The translations under genes and the position numbers were made by a program. A stretch of 64,000 nucleotides of DNA from Cyclina sinensis (Eukaryota > Mollusca > Bivalvia > Venerida > Veneridae). The first letter of the stretch is position 1. The number at the start of each line of letters is the position of its first letter. This document shows, piece by piece, positions 50,974 through 64,000 of the stretch. The DNA is taken from contig JAAONU010000011.1 of the NCBI GenBank assembly GCA_012932295.1, forward strand, positions 44,084,352 to 44,148,351, in the 5' to 3' direction. The notes under the pieces were generated by a model. It had not been told where the DNA came from, searched no databases, and was given only the letters and a program-made list of their open reading frames with translations.

Positions 50974-53148
50974 ATGGAAGTAAACGTACTTTTCGTTTTG
51001 ATATTTTCGTTTATATTTGTTAGCCTTCGGGGCCAGGATACAGATATAAGAACGAGGTTAGGTGTTATCAGAGGAAGAATTAGCACTGTAAACTTCGATG
51101 GAAAAACGTATGAACTCAAACAATTTCTCGGGATTCCGTACGCCAAAGCACCTGTTGGAGATCTACGGTTTAGGAAACCAGAAGCTCTGAACTCACTAGA
51201 ATCGCCATTTGATGCCACACAGTATGGCTTCATCTGCCCACAGATAGTAAGCCCGGACGAACCTTTAGTAGGTAAACAGGATGAGGATTGTCTGCACTTA
51301 AACATCTTTGTGCCTACACAGGGATCGGACAGTTCTACAGGACACGCAGTTATGGTATGGATACATGGCGGAGCGTTCATTCTCGGTTCCTCAGACGAGT
51401 ACGATGGTAAAATTATCGCCGGTTATGGTAACGTTATAATTGTGACTATCAACTACAGGCTCGGTCCGTTAGGTTTTCTGAGTACCATGGACTCAAACTG
51501 TCCTGGTAATTTTGGCTTGTGGGATCAAACACTTGCTTTAAATTGGATCCGGGATAATATTGACTCATTTGGTGGTGATACAGACCGAGTAACAGTATTT
51601 GGAGAATCAGCTGGGGCAATTAGTGGTATTATGCAAGGAATGCTTCCTGAAAACAACGGATTGTTTAAGAGAATTATTGCGCAAAGTGGATCCCCATCGG
51701 TCAGGTCTATGAATTGTTCGAGAAATACACTGACTGGGACAACATATATTGCCGGAAAAATGGGTTGTGCGTCGGCAGATACGGCCGTCATGATTAACTG
51801 TTTGAGAAATGTAAGCTGGGAGGACTATATGGCTGCGATCAACGCTTTAAACAATAACTTTGAGGATATAGAATATGTGATATTTGACCCTGTTGTTGAT
51901 GGTGACTTTATAAAGCATGAACCAAGGGATATCTATAAACATTCTAAATCTCAATCCTATAACGAAATTGAATTTTTTAAATCTTTTGATCTATTGTCTG
52001 GCATGAATCAATTGGAAGGCGCCTATTACATCACGTTTTTCGTGGGTGACCAAGACCCTGACCAGTTTAAACCCACACGTGAGGAGATGAGAAAACTTTT
52101 TCTACCTATGGCAACGGATCTAGTTTACAACAGGACTTTCCCGGATAGTGTGATGCGGCTTGTTGAGAGTGAATACACGAACTGGACAGATCCCGAGGAC
52201 TTCCATAATATCAGGTTGCAGTACGCGAAAATATTTGGTGATACAGGATTTGCCGTGCCTACCGTCGAGTTCGCTCGTTTGCATATGACATCACCACCGA
52301 CATCAAAGACATACGTGTATAAATTCATGCCAAGACCATCGAAACGTAGCGCGGGAACACCAGTATGGACCCCGGGAGCAAACCATGCGGATGATCTTGG
52401 CTTTGTGTTTGGCTTTCACAATCAACCAAATGCAGAAGCTTGGGAGATAGAGTTGTCAAAACATATGATGAGATACTGGACCAACTTTGCTAAAACAGGG
52501 TGAGTAAATAGATACAAATAATCTGCATTTTTCATATTAGGTTTTATATTATATCCAGTCTAATTTTTGGCCTCAGTAATTACACGTTTTCTATAAAAGT
52601 CTTATTCCGATTTAGGCTGTGGTACAGCATATAAGTAGCAGTTTCATTTTCACTCGAGCTTTTCTTTCTGTTACATGATAATGACTTGCAGACTGCATCA
52701 ACTTTCTGACTTACATAGAGTTAAAGTCTCCTTCCTAGAGTTTAACACCAACACTATCGCCAAAAGCGGTGTGTTTTAATAGTCTGCATCCAACGAAATG
52801 CATTCCATGTCTAAAAAGTTTTTAATTTGACATTCTTTTATCATCAGAAACCCCAACAGCCCAATGAACGAAGGACCTGTATGGCAGGAGTATGACATTA
52901 ATAATCAACACTACATGGAACTAAACAAAAACCTGAGCACTGAGGCAACAAAGCAATATGTATTTGCTCGAGAAACGAACTTCTGGCTGGAGATATTTCC
53001 ATCCGTTGTGACATCTGTTGATAGGCAGATCACGCAGCCGGGAGCATGTGACATTAACATTGGACACACATTGTCTCCCATTCCTGCGAAAGTCTTCGCA
53101 TTAACGATAGTGCTTGCATCCTTTATTGTAAACACACTTATTCAATGA
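50974..53148 (+). CDS. Carboxylesterase/cholinesterase-like protein, intact copy 2
   Basis: Type-B carboxylesterase (alpha/beta hydrolase, ester hydrolysis), two exons 50974..52499 and 52848..53148 joined by a 348-bp GT/AG intron through a split Gly codon (GG|A), giving 608 aa. Residues 1-20 are a signal peptide (MEVNVLFVLIFSFIFVSLRG). Motifs: FLGIPYAKAP (51-60), EDCLHLN, oxyanion loop HGGAF (131-135), nucleophile GESAG with Ser212, acid Glu348 in MNQLEG, and His471 in GANHADD, so the triad is complete. The C terminus is a hydrophobic stretch (about 588-608) after a Cys and a small-residue region, as in GPI-anchored or membrane-tethered esterases. It probably acts outside the cell or at its surface. 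Substrate unknown; the acetylcholinesterase choline-binding residues were not verified. Confidence 0.92.
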
Positions 53149-53309
53149 AACTATCTGTTCTTCATTGGTTTAGGTACTCACAAGAGAATTTACGGAATTA
53201 ATCTTTTTTTTTCAATCTTGATGATCAACTTCATAACCATGAGAGATATTTTAAGTCAATGAACACTCATTCTAAATCTTTGTCGTTTGTCGTTTTAACC
53301 TCTGTATGT

Positions 53310-54890
53310 CTATAGAAAACCAACTGATCCCTGGTGTGGGACAAATTTGATTTTTAGCCTTTGTAAAATAAGCCTATTTCGGGGCGCATACCTCGAGAAC
53401 CCTTGATAGGGTCAGGTTGGTCCAGGAAAATAATGGTCATAAAAGTTCTGTAAAAGTTTTCTTGAATCAAATCTATTTCTAGCCTAAGTGATCTTAAACT
53501 TGACACCAGTGAATAATAGAGGTTCATGGAAGGTGTCTTTAAACCAAATATCTAGAATATTTGTCTATAAATAAAGGCTCTGTGAAAAAGTAGCAATATC
53601 TATTATAAGCCTTGGTAGACTTTACCTTGACCCAGTGACCTCAAACCCAATCTAAGGGTAGAGGTCCATGCGATGAATCTTCATTCCAAATATCTAAGTA
53701 ATTGGTTAATAAATGAAGACTCTATGAGGTAAAGTAGAGAAATCTATTTTTATCCTCGATGACCTTGACCCAAGTATAATATAAATAAAGGCTCAGTGAC
53801 AAGCGAAAAACTACTTTTAGCCTCAATGAACTTAAACTCGACCGTAGTTACCGCCACCTTAGAGTAGAAGTCCTCACAAATTTCCTACATACCAAATATT
53901 AAAGATATCAGACAATAAATGAAGACATAGAAAAATCAATTTTAAGCTTCGGTGACAATGACCCCAGTGATCGGCAGAGTTTCATGCAAGGTGCCTTTAT
54001 ACCAAATATCTAAGATATCTGTCCGTAAATAAAGGCTGTATGATTGAAAGTTGAGAAGTCTATCTATAACCTTGGTGACCCTAGGGGCATAGCTAATTTT
54101 GACTCCAGTGCCAAGATTTGAACAAACTTAATAGAAGTACACTAGGTTGTGTCATTGTGTCAAAGACCTCAACACTTAACATTTTGGTTTCTAACAAGGA
54201 GATTTGTAAAGTGTTTTTTCATACGCAAGTCTTTTAAAAAAATCCAGTGACCTCGGGAGAAAGGATACTTTGAACAATCTTGGAAGAGGACCCCTAGATG
54301 GTGCTCCATGCAAAATATTTAAGCTGTAGGCCTTGTAGTTTCATTGAAGAAGATTTTTAAAGTTTTCCCAGTAAATCAAATTACCCCCGGGGTGGGGCCA
54401 TAAATAAACCTAGAGGCTTAATTTGAAAATTCTTTGTAAAGTGAACCTGTATGCCAAATATCAGACTCCAAGGTATAGTAGTTTCAGACAAGAATATTTT
54501 GAAGTTTTCTCTATATAAGCCTATGGAAAACCAGGTTGCAGCTGGTGCATCAATTTTGACCATTGAGCCATGATTTGAACAAATTTGGCGGAGGACCCCT
54601 TGACGATGCTATAGATCATACATCTCGGCAGGACACACAGTTTCGAAGAAGAAGATTTTTGAAGTTTTCAGTTTTAAAACTTTTTTATTTTAGCTCCGAT
54701 GGCTCAGATCTGCAATGGACTGGAACCATTTGAACAATTTTGATAGAACTTCATGCAAGAAACATGCCAGGCAAATCTTATCAAGTTTGGCTTGCTCGTT
54801 TCAAAGGAAATGTCCTTTGAAAATAATTGTCGACGACGGACGCCGGACAGCCAGCGACCTTTAAAGGAACAGCTGTGCTCAGCTGAGCTA
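53310..54890 (+). mobile_element. Second copy of the bivalve-type tandem-core element
   Basis: Diverged units share 'ccaaatatctaag', 'ggtggggccata', 'agaagatttttaaagttttccc', 'ggtagaggtcc'-like phrases and the ending 'gaacttcatgcaagaaacat...ggacgccggacagcca...CAGCTGAGCTAAAT' with the copy at 31435-32905. It starts about 160 bp after the stop of the intact carboxylesterase and may supply its 3' UTR. Confidence 0.6.
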
Positions 54891-57765
54891 AATTGTACTA
54901 TGGTTACCTAAACTTTGTGTTTGTTTTATTCAACTAATTAGTATCCTAATAACAAGACTTAGTTTACTGACATTTGCCTCTTTACTACATGAGCCTAGGT
55001 GTGATAATTGCAATTCTTGATTTATTCTTCAGTAATATTTAGTGATTGTTTTTATCACATGCTTACAGAACGTGAAGGTTCTAAAATATGTATTAAAAGT
55101 ATCTGCGTTGTTGCTTCTTTCTGTTTTATTCCGAAATAAGATTGTTCTGTTGCTAATTTCCAATGTGTACAGACTCTGTGTGTCGAAGTTTAGGTTGCAT
55201 TACAAAACAATTCGTTAAATAGATTATCCTCGCTGCGTCAGCTGTAATTGAATAAGGTAATGATTTATATTTGGTCCTACGGTAAGTGTGAAGAAATTGA
55301 GTTAATTCTTTCTATTGGAAAAGAGTTATTGGTAAGAAAGTACGGAATTACGCTGCTCTAATTTGGAACCAAAAGTTACGCGTACACATTCTCTGTCATA
55401 CGTATTTGCTTTGACATTCTCTGTTGTGGCAGTCTTAACCGTAAAACAAGGTCACTACTTTAAGCACAGGGAGTAAGAGAGTTTTGCTAACAATAACCGT
55501 TTCTTCTACAACACAGCTTTATTATACAGTTAAAACAAAAATTGAAAAGTAATCTAGGTATTGAGAAAAGAGAGATATAAGTTTTTACGTGCTTCTATCT
55601 GACTATATGTATTTGAAAATACAGAACCGTAGTGGATGTTAAGATGATGGATTTCCTTTTTTCCTGTTTAGGCTCTTATAAAGACAAAAATATAAAGGCA
55701 AAGAAATTTAATCAGTAGTTGCTATAAATGTATTACCACACGATTAAAGACGCATAAATGGCCAAGAATACGATTTGAGACCAGTCAAAAGGACTATATT
55801 GGTAAAAGACACGTTCCTCTGGTGGACTTCAGCAGTTGGCTGGAATACAACTCCACAGTCTGGCAAAATGTTATCTACAAAACAATTGTTTAGGAAAGGT
55901 TAAAAACGAGGTCAATATACATTTAAACACACTGTAATAGGAAAAATAAATACATTGGCGTTTAATCTCAGTGGAAGGTAGTTAAGTAAATACGTTCCAC
56001 CTCAGCGCTAAGTAAATATTTGAGTATATAGATGAAACACACTTATCAGTTCAGGTGTTGTAAACTACTGTAAAGTGGATAAATATAATGAAAAAAACGT
56101 ATTATGTTTTTGAACGGTGTATAGGTGTCTTTTTTAGTCAAGAGATCCTTGATGATCCTACACCGCATGATGACCCTACACCGTTCAGCTTGGTACCACT
56201 GCTCTTAACAACATGGCCAATAGAAAAAATTCAACTATGAACAGCATATTCAGACCTCCAAAATTATGTTCACGTAATATTAAGTTCCTGAAGTTGAAAA
56301 ATTAAATTTGCAAGCAAAATTATGCATGTAGTTCATGGTCGTGTTGTTAAAGGCAGCGATACTCAGGTCAGCGACATATAAACATTATTGCCATCTTTTT
56401 TATCTGAATTATTGTGATGAGGATTGTGATAATGATTATAGTTTTGTTTATTAATAATGATATTTTAACAGGATCATATCACATAACTAGGGCCATTAGA
56501 TTTTACGTGATGAAGAGCTAATTCTCACACAAAGGTGACAAAGTCTTAAATAGCCTAAATCTGGAATGTTTGCATTTAATTAACATCGAATTATCGAAAT
56601 TCTGATTCCATAAAGTATGAACATTAAGGATAATCGAAGTTCTTATATAAGTATTAGTTGCCATGACATAGGTTAATCATCGTACAAATGCAATGCGATA
56701 GTATAGTCCAAAATGTCACAGAAACATTGTTTAATAGATTCTTTCATATCTTTCCTTTTAGTTCATCCACATCAACGTATTGTAAAAAATAACATGGCGA
56801 ACATCGTTATTTTGTCTTCATTAAAACATAGGTTTTCCTACTCAACATGGGTACAGATGTCGAGTCATATCTTTCGTTCCACGGACAGTACCAAAGGCAG
56901 TTACTTACTTTTCAGACTTGTTTTGACGACTGGATAGCAGACAGACTTACTCTGTCTGTTTTAGATGGTACAAGACGCTTCAGATGCTGTGGTGTTATAG
57001 AGGGCAATTTAGAAAGCGCCCAAATGCATTCACTATTGAGTTTCTTTCCAACATACCGGTTAAACAAAAACTTATTTTCCGACATCAAGAGGCTTCACAT
57101 CGCAAACTTAATTTTACTGTTCTACACCTTAGACAGTAGAGATTGTTAAATTATAGGTTCAGAGGGTATCGTTGAAATGAGATTACATAAAGCCCTGGAA
57201 ATACAAAAGAAGCAGCAAATCTCTTTACAGGCGTTTTCTGGATAAAGTTAACGACTTGGTGCTTCTGGCCTGCAGAAAAGTATCCGGGATTCAGATTTAA
57301 CTATTTGTAAATAACTTGTCGAGACTGATTTCTTCTATTTTTTTGGAAAATAACCGTTTTCGTCCTACTGACTGAAAATTGGCTTAATCAGATCAAATAT
57401 CGTTCAAAGCTTGTTAAAAGATAGCACCTACTTTAGGCAGTCCTGGGATACGAAGACAAACAAACAGAAAGAAACTGGAAGGGTATTTGGTTGTCTTCTG
57501 AAATATAAGGTAAGTGCTAGGATTCGTGGTAAGATTTGACAGTAACGATACTAGTTATGCTGTTCTTTTGTCATAAAATGTTCAAATTCACGAACTAGTT
57601 TTTACCTTTTTATACCTTAAATTTATACACGTTACTAATAATTTTCGTTATCACAGGTATATACATCTGTTACATCAGATCCTAATGCCTCTGCGCTCTG
57701 CACATGGTCTCATGATGGTAAACATTTGTATCAAGTTATTTTAAATTCCCCAAAACAAGTTTGAA
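54891..57765. other. Intergenic; one unassigned open frame
   Basis: A 100-codon open frame at 56847-57149 (+) begins MGTDVESYLSFHGQYQRQLL. It has a faint likeness to the start of histamine N-methyltransferase-like proteins (a helix, then FRCCGVIEGN where those have a glycine-rich SAM loop), but the Gly pattern is broken and no second exon was found. Otherwise nothing recognised. Confidence 0.25.
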
Positions 57766-57850
57766 TGTTATGGAGCGGACACGAATGTGGTTGGACGGAC
57801 GAAGACCATTCCTAGATTGCCCTCCCGCTCCCGAGGTGGTGGATAAAAAC
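57766..57850 (-). repeat. End fragment of the 156-bp-core element family
   Basis: 'ggacggacgaagaccattcc' running into CCCTCCCGCTCC matches the reverse complement of the left end at 43921-43975. No tandem core is attached. Confidence 0.55.
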
Positions 57851-59789
57851 TTAAGTCTCATAATACAATGTACTACCAGTGCTAACAGATGACTTTATTT
57901 CTTAAAAAAAGTTCACATAAAATCTTTACTGTTACGTTGAAAGATTTACAGTGAAACTGAACTAAAATTATTCATATAGCCTTTTGGCAGTGGTAATCAG
58001 ACGCCAACATGTCTCCAAGCCGGTCTTAAATTGTAATTTAGAGTCCGAAATGAGAGAAAAGTTTTGAAATGCTGTGTTTTGCACTATGCTCTAAACGTAG
58101 TTTTGATTGGTTATCTAATAAATAGGTCAACCAGTCGACCAATATAATCAAAGTTAGTATGTTTGAATGTGTAGTAACATGTCACTTTGTTTCATATTTC
58201 CTGTGCATGGAAGAATATTCAGCTTATAAAAAGTTACGTCAGTGGTAATAATGCAATGTGTGTGTAAGAGTAGGTAAGGGCCATAGAGTTGGTTAGTGTC
58301 TGGCTTTGTTTAGCTGATGTTGAAATTTTTCTGAAACTATATCCATGCGCTTCGATACTATCTCAAAGATAAATATATATGTGACAAAAATTATAACATT
58401 TTAACCAGCACCCACCAGTACTCAAAGGTATGACACGAAATTTAAGTACTTACACATTAAAGTAAATTATCAATAACCGATTGTCTTTAAACGATTTCTT
58501 TCATCGGAAATCATCGGACGACTATAACCTTTAAAATTAATACGCACCATGACAGGCGAGTCTTCGTAACTATTCGACATTATATCGTAGTCGTATTTTC
58601 GTCAATTTATCTGTCTACAATGTTGACTTATGAATGAATCAATACAGTCATAATTATATTCTTCGTGAGAAAACAGTAATTCAATCAATATTCAATAAAT
58701 ATATAATAAACAGAGTTACGAAAATAAAGCATGTTTATAAGTAATTCATGTTTATGTAACGACGCATTTAATTTGCAACACGTATAATTACTGACTTATT
58801 AGAATCCTACTATTGATTTGTTGGTGTATTTACTTATACCTTTCCTTTTATCTGTGAAAATATTTATGTCGGAAACATTATTGTGTCGTAATTAAATGAT
58901 GTTTTGTATCTATACTATTAAAAAAAACTTTCAGATGAGTAATATAAATAAATAAAAAAATGCACGAGTTTTGAACAATCCTATCGTATGTTACTAAAGC
59001 ATCTATAAATGGGCAAATCAGAGTGACAGATTATACATGTACCTTCTTTTACAGATATGCTATGCCATTTTGACAGAACATGCATGCATTTTAAGGAAAA
59101 ACTTGGGATCAAAAGTTGTATTAACATAACTGATCACACACCATGTCAAACAGATATTTGAAGTGTACATTTAAAAAATGAAAGAAATACCATAAACCTC
59201 AACAATACCATCAAGAAATCAACGCGTTCGTCTTTAATATGTGAGCTGTTGATTCTTTTTCGAAATACCAATTTATATGACCAGGTCGGTCGTTCATTGT
59301 GGCCACCCAACTGTTCCAGTTAACAGTGAAACATACTTTTTTTAATTGTTCCTAAAATTACAGCATGTTTGTTTAGGGAAAACAGTTGGACGTTGAGACA
59401 GGAGTCAACAGATTTGAACAATACTTTCTATTTTCGGTTTGGGCTGGGTAATTTTGTCAACGAAAGACAATCAGATGCACATATATCAACTAGTAATCGA
59501 CAAATCGATTAATTAGCTCAGAAATACTGTACCGATATCGTGTATCGTAGGAAAAATCCTACTTTTGACTAAATTAGTTACACAATTGCACGTAGCGGAA
59601 ATTCTGAACTCTGGTCTTTGAAAACTGCGTTCTTTGACAGATCATTTTTAGGGTAAAAATGTAAGTTAAAATCAGAATGTGAAGACTGCGATTCATTGTC
59701 ACATCAACATCTAGCATCGAACCTATTTTCAAAAAAAATGCATATTTGTTGTGTGACAAATGCCATTTCTATTCTTCACACCATGATGT
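57851..59789. other. Non-coding, no recognised feature
   Basis: AT-rich, short ORFs only. Confidence 0.4.
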
Positions 59790-60106
59790 GAAAATTTACA
59801 CATGTAAACAAATTGATCCTATTATTCAAACATGTAAACAAATTGATCCTATTCATCACACATGTAAAAAAATTGATCCTATTCATCACACATGTAATCA
59901 AATTGATCCTATTCATCACACATGTAAACAAATTGATCCTATTATTCACACATGTAAACAAATTGATCCTATTCATCACACATGTAAACAAATTGATCCT
60001 ATTCATCACACATGTAAACAAATTGATCCTACTCTTCACACATGTAAACAAAGTTGTCCTATGCTTCACACATGTAAACAAACTGATCCTATTCTTCACA
60101 CATGAA
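59790..60106. repeat. 30-bp minisatellite, about ten copies
   Basis: The unit 'acacatgtaaacaaattgat' + 'cctattcatc' repeats with few changes. Because 30 is a multiple of three and the unit lacks stops in several frames, long periodic open frames appear on both strands (for example peptide unit CKQIDPIHHT on +). The last units drift (aagttgtcct, aactgatcct). No spacers, so it is not a CRISPR array. Confidence 0.95.
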
Positions 60107-61747
60107 AAATAAGGTTCTGTTCCTCACACTTGTGAACAATTGGATCTTGTTCTTCACAAATTTGCAAAATGCTATCTGTGAAACTTTAGGTTCAGCAATT
60201 ACGGTTAAATCGTAGTGAACATAAAATGTAGATATCAGTGTCAGAAAATGTGTTCCCCGTGAACGTCTGATTACTAGTTCCAAAGGAAATGTGGCATTTA
60301 CGTAGCGATATAACTTAGCAATTGCTTCTTTATTAGTTTCCGTCAATGGTACTAAATATAGCCACAGTGGATATTTGTTATTTGATTACAATAATTACCA
60401 GATATACCGATTAGACGGCTCGTGACGACAATGACGCGTAATGAAAAATGTACGATAGCGTAAAATGCTAGAAACAAAGCAACAACAGCAACAAGAACAA
60501 ACAAACAAACACAACAACAAAAAATAAAACAAAAACAACAACAAAAAGGGTGAAAAACAAAGATGCATTTGAATGGTTTAAAGGTCATTGGACACAATAT
60601 TTTGACCTTGAAATATTCATATGAGTGAAAAATATACATCTGACTAAGACAATTTAGTGTGAAGTGAAAATGTTGACTGAAAAGAGTCAAAAAACTAAAT
60701 TGAACAAGTTAAGCTAAAATTATGAATAAGCACTGGTGTAATGTTACAATAAATAATTTGAAATTTAATGGAATTTGGAGGCCAATGAGCAAAATGTTTG
60801 TACAGGCTAGTTCATTTAGGATTATAGAATTTAAAAGATACATCAGTGAAAATATCGAAAGATTTTTTTCCTAGTAACTGATCCAAAAAGATTTTGTACA
60901 TTCTCATTTTTATCCAGTGCAGTATTTCTAACTCCAATCGAGATATTGTTTTCTTTATAAAAACGTTCTCTTTTCAGTGATGTGTGGTTTATTTGTCTGT
61001 GATATATTTCTCCTGTTTCAAACGTAATTCAATCAATCTAAATATCACTTGCCATAAAATTTTGATAATTGTCTCAACTTTAACATTGATTGGGTCATAA
61101 AATAGTAGTAATTGCTTTGTGTTGACAGGTATGCAGAATATACAAGGGTCCCTTTTTGGGTAGGTTAATTTGCATAAATCCCGCAGAATAAGGCGTGATT
61201 TATGGATCTTTGACATTTCGTTGGATATTAATTTTCAACTTCTGCTTAATGGACATGTAGTATTAATAATTTTCAAACAAAATCCCAACGTGAAAATAGT
61301 GTGAAACCAATATTAACACATTAGGTTAGCTAAATTCACTACAATTTTACTACTGTAACACTTTAATGACAAAGAACTTGTTTATGATCTAATCATCAAG
61401 TGTACACACAACCTGTTAAACGTTGAGAATATAGGATTATGGCATCAATGATATTTAGAATCACAGCATGGAAAAAATTGGAATAATTCTCTGCTAAGGT
61501 AAAATTATAAGCCGTTCTACCGGCACAATAGTTGAATTTACTTATAAAAATAGAGTAGTAACCGCATTATTTTTTAAATTACAATTTATAGCAAGGTTAT
61601 TTTTGTAAGAGTGCCTTTATTGTGGTTTAGTGTTATTTTTGCGTTTAGAAACAGATGCGTAATGAGCAGTGTAATTCTGCACTACTGTCTCGTACAGGGA
61701 TAAATCTACGTCACAGCCAAAAAAATGCGGCGGAAACTACCGATGTC
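60107..61747. other. Non-coding; CAA-rich simple run at 60478-60550
   Basis: Apart from the CAA/CAAA-rich run nothing was recognised. Confidence 0.45.
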
Positions 61748-61878
61748 GATTCTTTTGTCGGATGTACGGTATTTCTTAACATTCGGGAAAAAAGGGGTTC
61801 ATAAAAATTGGTTAGCTATAAAAACGCATCACAGTTTTCCCGAATGTTAGAAAATTCTGTACATCTGACAAAAGAATC
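61748..61878. repeat. Foldback hairpin, ~45-nt arms and ~42-nt loop
   Basis: The left arm 61748-61792 (GATTCTTTTGTCGGATGTAC..ACATTCGGGAAAA) and the reverse complement of the right arm 61835-61878 (GATTCTTTTGTCAGATGTAC..ACATTCGGGAAAA) differ at only about four positions. It is a foldback element or the precursor of a small RNA; the sequence alone does not decide. Confidence 0.85.
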
Positions 61879-62078
61879 ATTCAGGGCCAATTTGTATGGC
61901 ATATCTCGCTTCGCATGCGCTATATCCCATTAAAGTTGATGAAGAAATAAAATACAACAGTTTTCTCCTCCGAAACGAGACCAAAAATGCTGCTTGCGAC
62001 AGTCTAAAATAACGTCACATACCACGTGGTATGGCCACTCTGATAAAGACTACATAACCCTCTGATATTATTGTTTTT

Positions 62079-62345
62079 GGAGCGGATCAGTGGTCCAGTG
62101 GTAACGCGCTGGACTGGTAAGCCAGCGGTCCCGAGATCGATCGCCCGCGTTTCCATTAACAATTGTCTTTCGGATGAGACGTTAGACCGAGGTCCCATAT
62201 ATCAGTGTTGTACACTGAGCATGCAAAAGAACTGGGGTGTCTCTAGAATGGGATGCTTTCTGTATCTTGCCACAACATAAAATAACTAATCTCTGCAGGG
62301 GGCGTCGGTCAAATGGGCAAGCTAAATAAACTCAAGTGGAGAGAG
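62079..62345 (+). mobile_element. tRNA-derived SINE, copy 2
   Basis: Head 'agcggatcagtggtccagtg' then 'gtaacgcgctggactggtaa', B-box-like 'gagatcgatcgccc', body 'ttgtctttcggatgagacgt' and 'gaggtcccatat', late segment 'cacaacataaaataactaat', tail GA-rich. Same family and strand as copy 1 at 27073. Confidence 0.8.
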
Positions 62346-64000
62346 AAAGAGAGACATTATTTCATGCTTAATTGAACAAATCTGTCCTGTGGTTAAAGCT
62401 TTTGTTCGTGTCAAATGTCTACTTCCGTTATTGCCTAATAGTATTCTCCTTCACATGTGACATAATCATATTTTTTACGCTCGTATGTAATTAACAAAAG
62501 CTTCTGGTTACATTTGCATCTTTTATAAGTTTGGTAACTGAATATCTGTAACTGGGAACATAACCAGGTATCTATACGTATGCCGTTAAGAGAACTGACC
62601 GAATAAATTAAAGACAAGAAAGCTAACCGATATATACATGTATATACTTGTTAATCATGTAGAATACTTTTAAGACAGACCACTTCAGGAACATTTGAAT
62701 CCTTGATTCACCACTGTATTCTTGTTTGATCAATTAAAGCACCAGCAGATTAAGGACAGATGAGTGCTCATTGACAAACAAACTAATCGCCTCGTTAATG
62801 CATGTAACGATTTAAGTATTGATTTGTCTCATTGTGTTCTAGTATTTAAATGTCAGCTTATGGTGATTAGTTTATTATCTTTGAAGCTACTGGTTTTATT
62901 TCCGTTATCTTAAAAGTCTAAAATGTCATCATCTCGACCTGGTCTTGCTTCGCAAGAATTCTGTTAGCTTGTCGATCATTCGTTTCCTTGTTAAAAGGTA
63001 AAGCACTCGTTAAGGACTTCTAAAAGCATGTAAAAATATAGTGACAAGAAGTACACACACACAACGGAAGAATTTTTAAAAGTTTGCTCGAGTTATTGTC
63101 CTTTAACAGTGCATCCAGTTTGAAGAGTTAAAACCAAGTAAAGTGTGACCCATTCTTCTTCCGTGTAACTTCTTATTTTTGTTATACATAGAACAATAGA
63201 AGAAATGACAAATGAGAAACGAACATAAATATGTTAAGCAAGTAACGTTGTTGTTTAATATGGTTTAAATATGATGCTATTAATGAAAATAAACTACGCC
63301 CCTTTCCAATTTTATGTCTATAAATGTCTTTATGTCTTGCATTTCAATAAAAATCTAATCAACAAACTCACTCTAAAACCTTTGATTTTAACGAAAAACA
63401 CATTGTGTTGTCGGTTATTAATAAATGGCGGAATGGAAAAACAGGGGAAGTAACTTTGTTAATGTTTTCAAAATGTGTAGTACATTCTCAATTATTCTTA
63501 AAGCAAGCCTTTTTTGATAAAATAAGAGTAAGAATTGTTACCTTTAGTGGAATTCAATGCGCTTTTCAGTCTAATAGTCGTTGTGATGTGGTAAAACTAG
63601 ACAATTCAATATAGTCATATGGCAGGGGCTGAACAGAGGGTTTAACTCACAACTTTTTGAATTGTTTCTCATATAAGTGAGAGTTTACCAAGTTTATAGA
63701 GTGGACAAAAAGTCATTATTCACATTAAATTTGATTAAAAGTATCCTATATACCAACCTCTTATAGCAGGTCAAATCGATCCGAATCATTATGGTTCATA
63801 TCTTTATAAAATGTTAATAACAAGACCTGTCCGCGGAAAGCACGCTCCACTTTTCTCAGTGCTGGATAATAAATTATAAGCCAAGTCAAACAATTGGCCC
63901 AAGTGAAAATAATTTGAGTAGCGGATGGCAAGTACCTACTCATGTAAGATGAAAAAAACAATTTATTTTGGCAAGGGTTTTTGGGGAGGGGGGGGGGGGG
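62346..64000. other. Non-coding to window end; terminal poly(G)
   Basis: No gene recognised. The window ends in a 13-G run (63988-64000) of unknown full length. Confidence 0.4.

Noticed and set aside
50832..51380. 182-codon minus-strand open frame over the carboxylesterase copy 2
   Set aside because: Antisense shadow of exon 1, with no family likeness.
56847..57149. Histamine N-methyltransferase-like gene
   Set aside because: Likeness is faint, the SAM-loop glycines are lost and no further exon was found; kept only as an unassigned frame.
57630..57719. Possible exon between cacag and gtaaac
   Set aside because: Short, with no recognisable peptide and no partner exon.
59790..60106. CRISPR-like array
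   Set aside because: Units are contiguous with no spacers; the genome is eukaryotic.
62079..62160. Functional tRNA gene
   Set aside because: The tRNA-like head continues into a SINE body shared with 27073, and the acceptor stem does not close properly.

Overview
The window looks like nuclear DNA of a mollusc, most likely a bivalve. This is inference. It rests on AT-rich, intron-containing genes with GT/AG introns, a calmodulin gene of metazoan type, and a heavy load of LINE, SINE, MITE and tandem-core repeats of kinds I associate with bivalve genomes. No bacterial or viral gene organisation is visible.

Layout. 0-2 kb: the last two coding exons of an EF-hand-like protein (+). 4.6-5.6 kb: an intronless class A GPCR (+). 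7.6-19.6 kb: mostly repeats. These are a LINE 3' fragment, a 37-bp tandem repeat, a degenerate ~150-170-bp array, a Harbinger-derived element with terminal inverted repeats, and a nearly full-length but decayed CR1-like LINE with SGNH-like, PHD, endonuclease and reverse-transcriptase parts. 21.3-34.6 kb: a calmodulin gene (-). It has an ATG-only first exon, three core exons, and four candidate alternative 3'-terminal exons that all splice into the codon of the last calcium-ligand Glu of EF-hand 4. 37.0-39.6 kb: a divergent Rho-family GTPase (-, three exons) with no C-terminal cysteine. 41.7-42.5 kb: a GATC-rich element with terminal inverted repeats. 43.6-53.1 kb: two type-B carboxylesterase/cholinesterase-like paralogs head to head. 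The minus copy is frameshifted in the oxyanion-hole loop; the plus copy is intact and ends in a hydrophobic tail. 53.3-64 kb: gene-poor, with a second copy of a bivalve-type repeat, a 30-bp minisatellite, a long foldback hairpin and a SINE.

The genes do not form an operon or pathway. The only evolutionary unit is the carboxylesterase pair. The observation most worth following is the calmodulin gene. Each alternative last exon would leave residues 1-139 unchanged and swap only the last 8-9 residues (E140 onward), which include two target-contact positions. All coordinates and reading frames were worked out by eye, and no database search was run.
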